Below the pieces are notes generated by a model that worked only from the letters and a program-made list of their open reading frames with translations, was not told the origin of the DNA and made no database searches. A DNA stretch of 64,000 nucleotides, from positions 45,705-109,704 of the forward strand of contig NZ_CAMZFB010000003.1 in assembly GCF_947305955.1 (NCBI RefSeq). Reading direction: 5' to 3'. Shown in pieces: positions 61,432 through 64,000 of the stretch (position 1 is its first letter; each line of letters begins with the position of its first letter). Source of the DNA: an uncultured Brevundimonas sp. GTDB taxonomy: Bacteria; Pseudomonadota; Alphaproteobacteria; Caulobacterales; Caulobacteraceae. The position numbers were made by a program, and so were the translations under genes.

Positions 61432-62358
61432 ATGACAACGCACACGGAATACGAAGTGGCCGTGATCGGTGCCGGCCCCGCCGGACTAACCGCTGCACTC
61501 TATCTCGCCCGCTACCATCGCAAGGTCGTTGTCATCCACGATGGTAACAGCCGCGCCCTGCGCATTCCCCTCACCCACAATGCCCCAGGATTTCCGGATG
61601 GCGTAAACGGTATCGATCTGGTGGACCGCATGACCGAACACGCACGCGAGTTCGGTGCCAAGTTCGTGGAGGAACGGGTCGAGACCGTCCGCAAGCAGGA
61701 CAAAGGCTTTGTCATTCAGGTCCAGAACGGCGGGCAATGGCATGTCCGTGGCGTCGTCCTCGCCACCGGTATCCTGTTGAACGAGGTCGACCTGCCCCGC
61801 CCGATTCATGAACAGGCCATCAAGGACGATGTCCTGCGCTATTGCGCCATCTGTGACGGCTATGAGCACACCGCCAAACGCATCGGCGTGATCGGTTGCG
61901 ACAGCAACGGCGCGGGCGAAGCCCTGTTCCTCAGTCGCTATTCATCGGACATCACCCTGATGCCACTCAGCTTTTCAGAGCTTGAGCCGAATGAGATCGA
62001 GGCGCTGGATCGCGAGGGCATCACGGTCAAACACGGCGCGCTCGACCGGATCATCCCCTACTCCGACAGGATCGAGGTCAAACTATCGGATCAGGATGCG
62101 CTGGAGTTCGACGTCATCTATCCTGCGCTCGGCTGTTCCCCACGGGCAGAGTTGGCGGCGGCGCTGGGGATTGAACTCACGGAATCGGGCTGCGTACCGG
62201 ACAGGTTCGTGACCGGCCCCGACATTGCGGGCTTCTATGCGGCGGGCGATGTCGTTGACGGGCTGGACCAGATCAGCGTCGCCATGGGCCACGGCGCGCT
62301 GGCCGCCACCAGGTTGCATAACTGGCTGCGTGCGCAGGATGGCGAGGCTCTTCCCTAA
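61432..62358 (+). CDS. NAD(P)/FAD-dependent oxidoreductase (thioredoxin reductase-like)
   Basis: A 308-aa flavoprotein. FAD-binding GAGPAGLTA at the N-terminus, a redox-type CAICDG motif near residue 142 (CxxC preserved), a second nucleotide site modified to VIGCDSNGAGEA, and the FAD C-terminal segment YAAGDVVDGLDQISVAMGHG. The NADPH GxGxxA motif is atypical (GCDSNG), and no thioredoxin gene is adjacent, so the partner may differ from thioredoxin. Single gene followed by a ferredoxin gene. Confidence 0.9.
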   Translation: MTTHTEYEVAVIGAGPAGLTAALYLARYHRKVVVIHDGNSRALRIPLTHNAPGFPDGVNGIDLVDRMTEHAREFGAKFVEERVETVRKQDKGFVIQVQNGGQWHVRGVVLATGILLNEVDLPRPIHEQAIKDDVLRYCAICDGYEHTAKRIGVIGCDSNGAGEALFLSRYSSDITLMPLSFSELEPNEIEALDREGITVKHGALDRIIPYSDRIEVKLSDQDALEFDVIYPALGCSPRAELAAALGIELTESGCVPDRFVTGPDIAGFYAAGDVVDGLDQISVAMGHGALAATRLHNWLRAQDGEALP

Positions 62359-62423
62359 GGTAGCGCTAGAGTTGAAAGCGGCATGGCCCTATAGGCCAGT
62401 GGCTCTGCCACGAGGTCCCATCC

Positions 62424-62744
62424 ATGCCCTTCATCACCTTCATCCAGCCCGACGGCTCCGAACAGGTCGTCGATGCCGACAGCGGTGCTAGCCTGATGGC
62501 CTATGCCACCCGCGACGGCGTGCCGGGGATCGAGGCTGAGTGCGGTGGGGCTATGTCGTGTGCCACCTGCCACGTCCACGTCCTGCCCGAATGGCAGGCC
62601 GTCACCGGCCCCGCCTCGGACATGGAACGCGGTATGCTGGACTGGCGCGACAACTACGCCCCCGCCGCCAGCCGCCTCTCCTGCCAGATCATCCTGACCG
62701 ACGAGATGGACGGCATGAAGGTGGCGGTGCCGGCGGAAGATTGA
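62424..62744 (+). CDS. [2Fe-2S] ferredoxin
   Basis: A 106-aa adrenodoxin/putidaredoxin-type ferredoxin. Cluster ligands are in AECGGAMSCATCHVHV (C-x5-C-x2-C) and the fourth Cys in SRLSCQIIL. Electron carrier for monooxygenases or Fe-S assembly. A ferredoxin reductase gene lies 430 bases away on the opposite strand, its probable electron donor. Confidence 0.95.
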   Translation: MPFITFIQPDGSEQVVDADSGASLMAYATRDGVPGIEAECGGAMSCATCHVHVLPEWQAVTGPASDMERGMLDWRDNYAPAASRLSCQIILTDEMDGMKVAVPAED

Positions 62745-62800
62745 GCCGATTGCGGCGTTACCGGGTGCCCGCTAGGCTACGCCTTCAGGAGGGCTTCATC

Positions 62801-63157
62801 ATGAAAATCAAACACCTTGTGGTTGCGCTCACGGCGGCACTCACGCTAGCCGCTCCACTGGATGCCAAGGCTGATCCCGACATCCAGATTTACCGCGAGT
62901 CAAAGATCGACGAAATCAAGAACGAGCTGATCAGACTCTACATCAGCGGCGTCGAGAACGGTTTCAAATGGGCAAATGCCTCGGCCGAGCTCACTCACGG
63001 CGTCAAGCTTTACTGCGCCCCTCCCGAACTGGCCCTGACTGAAGACCAGATCGTGTCCATTCTCGATCGGTACATCGAGAAGGAGTCTCCAGAAGACTCC
63101 GATCCTCTCGGTATGATCCTTATGTTCGCCCTCATGGACGTATTCCCCTGCAACTAA
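62801..63157 (+). CDS. Secreted Rap1a/Tai-like domain protein
   Basis: Encodes 118 aa from ATG 62801 with AGGAGG upstream; the frame is open earlier but overlaps the ferredoxin. A signal peptide spans about 1-24 (AKA-DPD). The mature part has the Rap1a/Tai (immunity-like) pattern: LIRLYISGVENGFKWAN, LYCAPPELALT, a helical YIEK segment and a C-terminal FPC. Family members include periplasmic immunity proteins to T6SS effectors, but many are orphan secreted proteins. No effector is nearby. Confidence 0.75.
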   Translation: MKIKHLVVALTAALTLAAPLDAKADPDIQIYRESKIDEIKNELIRLYISGVENGFKWANASAELTHGVKLYCAPPELALTEDQIVSILDRYIEKESPEDSDPLGMILMFALMDVFPCN

Positions 63158-63176
63158 GCTGACAGGGAGGTTGCGA

Positions 63177-64000
63177 TCAGGCCACGACCGCGCTCTTGAT
63201 CGGTGCCGTTTCGTCGGCGAGGATTTCGGGGTTGATGGCCAGAGCCTTGCCGATGGCCTGTTTGCCGAACATGAAGGACTGGGCCGCGTTGACGGCTTCG
63301 ACGCAGACGATTCTGTCGCCTTTCAGGTGGAAGACCGCGAAGTTGCCGGTGTCGGGATCGCCGCGCACCACCTGACCATCGGAGCCGAATGGCAGGCCCG
63401 CAATCTGGAGCTTGGCGTCGTATTGGTCCGACCAGAACCACGGCACCTCATGCACGGGTTGCGGGCGGCCCGTGATGGCGCTTGCGGCCTGTTTCGCCTG
63501 TTCCAGAGCATTGGGCACACTCTCCAGACGGAACATCATGTCTTCATAGTGCGGCAGCGGGCGGCGGGTCACATCGCCCACGGCAAAGACGTTGGCATCG
63601 CTGGTGCGGGCGTCGAGGTCGACGATGATGCCGTCATTGCATTCCAGTCCGGCCTCGCGGGCCAGATGGTCATTGGCGATGGCACCGATGCCTACCAGCA
63701 CCGCATCCGCTTCCAGTACCTGACCGTCGCCCAGAGTGACCGTGTGGGCCGACACCGCCGTCACCTCGACATTGGTGCGGATGTCGACGCCCTCTTCGGA
63801 ATGGCGACGGGTGTAGAAGGCCGAAAGGGTCGGCGAAGCCACGCGTTGCAGCACGCGGTCCATACGCTCCAGGATAACCGCAGACGCACCCAGCGCCCGC
63901 GCCGAGGCCGCAGCCTCCAGCCCGACATAGCCGCCGCCGATCACCACCAGCTTGCGCCCCTGTCCCAACGCCGCCTTCAGACGCTCGGCGTCCACCGTCG
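63177..64000 (-). CDS. Ferredoxin reductase / NAD(P)-FAD oxidoreductase, C-terminal part (5' end outside window)
   Basis: The open frame continues through the window edge. Visible are the NAD-binding domain start KLVVIGGGYVGLEAAASAR, the FAD segment NVFAVGDVTRRPLPH, and the C-terminal reductase domain (VPWFWSDQYDAKLQIAGL), typical of rubredoxin/putidaredoxin-type reductases of about 400 aa. It passes electrons from NAD(P)H to a ferredoxin, likely the one at 62424. The N-terminal FAD domain is missing from the window. Confidence 0.92.
   Translation of the reverse strand, partial: TVDAERLKAALGQGRKLVVIGGGYVGLEAAASARALGASAVILERMDRVLQRVASPTLSAFYTRRHSEEGVDIRTNVEVTAVSAHTVTLGDGQVLEADAVLVGIGAIANDHLAREAGLECNDGIIVDLDARTSDANVFAVGDVTRRPLPHYEDMMFRLESVPNALEQAKQAASAITGRPQPVHEVPWFWSDQYDAKLQIAGLPFGSDGQVVRGDPDTGNFAVFHLKGDRIVCVEAVNAAQSFMFGKQAIGKALAINPEILADETAPIKSAVVA

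Overview
The window is a high-G+C bacterial chromosome segment with a gene set and order typical of Caulobacterales (Alphaproteobacteria). The strongest marker is the divK-pleD pair next to rpmG and dinB. Others are a DUF3126 protein, a ClpS/ClpA pair, phasin, TorF-like porins, SPOR-tailed DacA and an aminopeptidase P. The genus cannot be fixed from the sequence alone. No phage, transposase, CRISPR array or rRNA operon is visible. One tRNA gene (Thr, anticodon TGT) is present.

Layout: (1) 1-4.4 kb: the 3' end of hppD, a Cys-rich lipoprotein, and a leftward adaptor-permease-ATPase ABC export operon. (2) 4.5-11.7 kb: an M13 metallopeptidase lipoprotein diverges from a TrmB-like regulator, an amino-acid permease, an MDR oxidoreductase and an aldehyde dehydrogenase, with a palindromic operator candidate between them. 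(3) 11.7-17.6 kb: purine and RNA genes (rsmB-like, mtnN, guaA overlapping; MAPEG protein and guaB). (4) 17.8-22.9 kb: DUF2061, DUF2332, rlmE, cyclophilin, an ICMT-like methyltransferase with a lipoprotein, and an M28 peptidase. (5) 23-27.1 kb: ligA followed by two tandem DEDDh exonuclease-BRCT genes. (6) 27.2-37.9 kb: DUF2147, lrgAB, aminopeptidase P, prmA, a Lys/Ala/Pro-rich protein, cysE, nitroreductase, DUF817, an SH3 protein, rsgA and queF. (7) 38-45 kb: TonB-like protein, nitronate monooxygenase, two tandem porins, an MscS channel and a reverse-transsulfuration pair. (8) 45-54.4 kb: rnr-NUDIX, rpmG, pleD/divK, dinB, RidA-GNAT and CsbD. (9) 54.5-64 kb: DUF4287, clpA/clpS, phasin, dacA-SPOR, HIT, tRNA-Thr, thioredoxin-reductase-like, ferredoxin, a Rap1a/Tai-like protein and a truncated ferredoxin reductase.

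The most unusual locus is the 3' end of ligA. The BRCT tail of ligA and most of the first exonuclease gene (about 25.1-26.1 kb) are strikingly AT-rich, while the last ~120 bases of that exonuclease gene return to host composition and look like a LigA C-terminus. The following exonuclease gene is a host-composition paralogue. The simplest reading is that a foreign 'ligA tail + exonuclease' segment recombined into the ligA BRCT region. This would leave ligA with a donor 3' end and the new exonuclease with the former ligA 3' end. This is inferred by reading composition and codons and has not been tested by alignment.

Most other genes are ordinary housekeeping functions arranged in short operons. 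Many are separated by clear rho-independent hairpins, which are listed.
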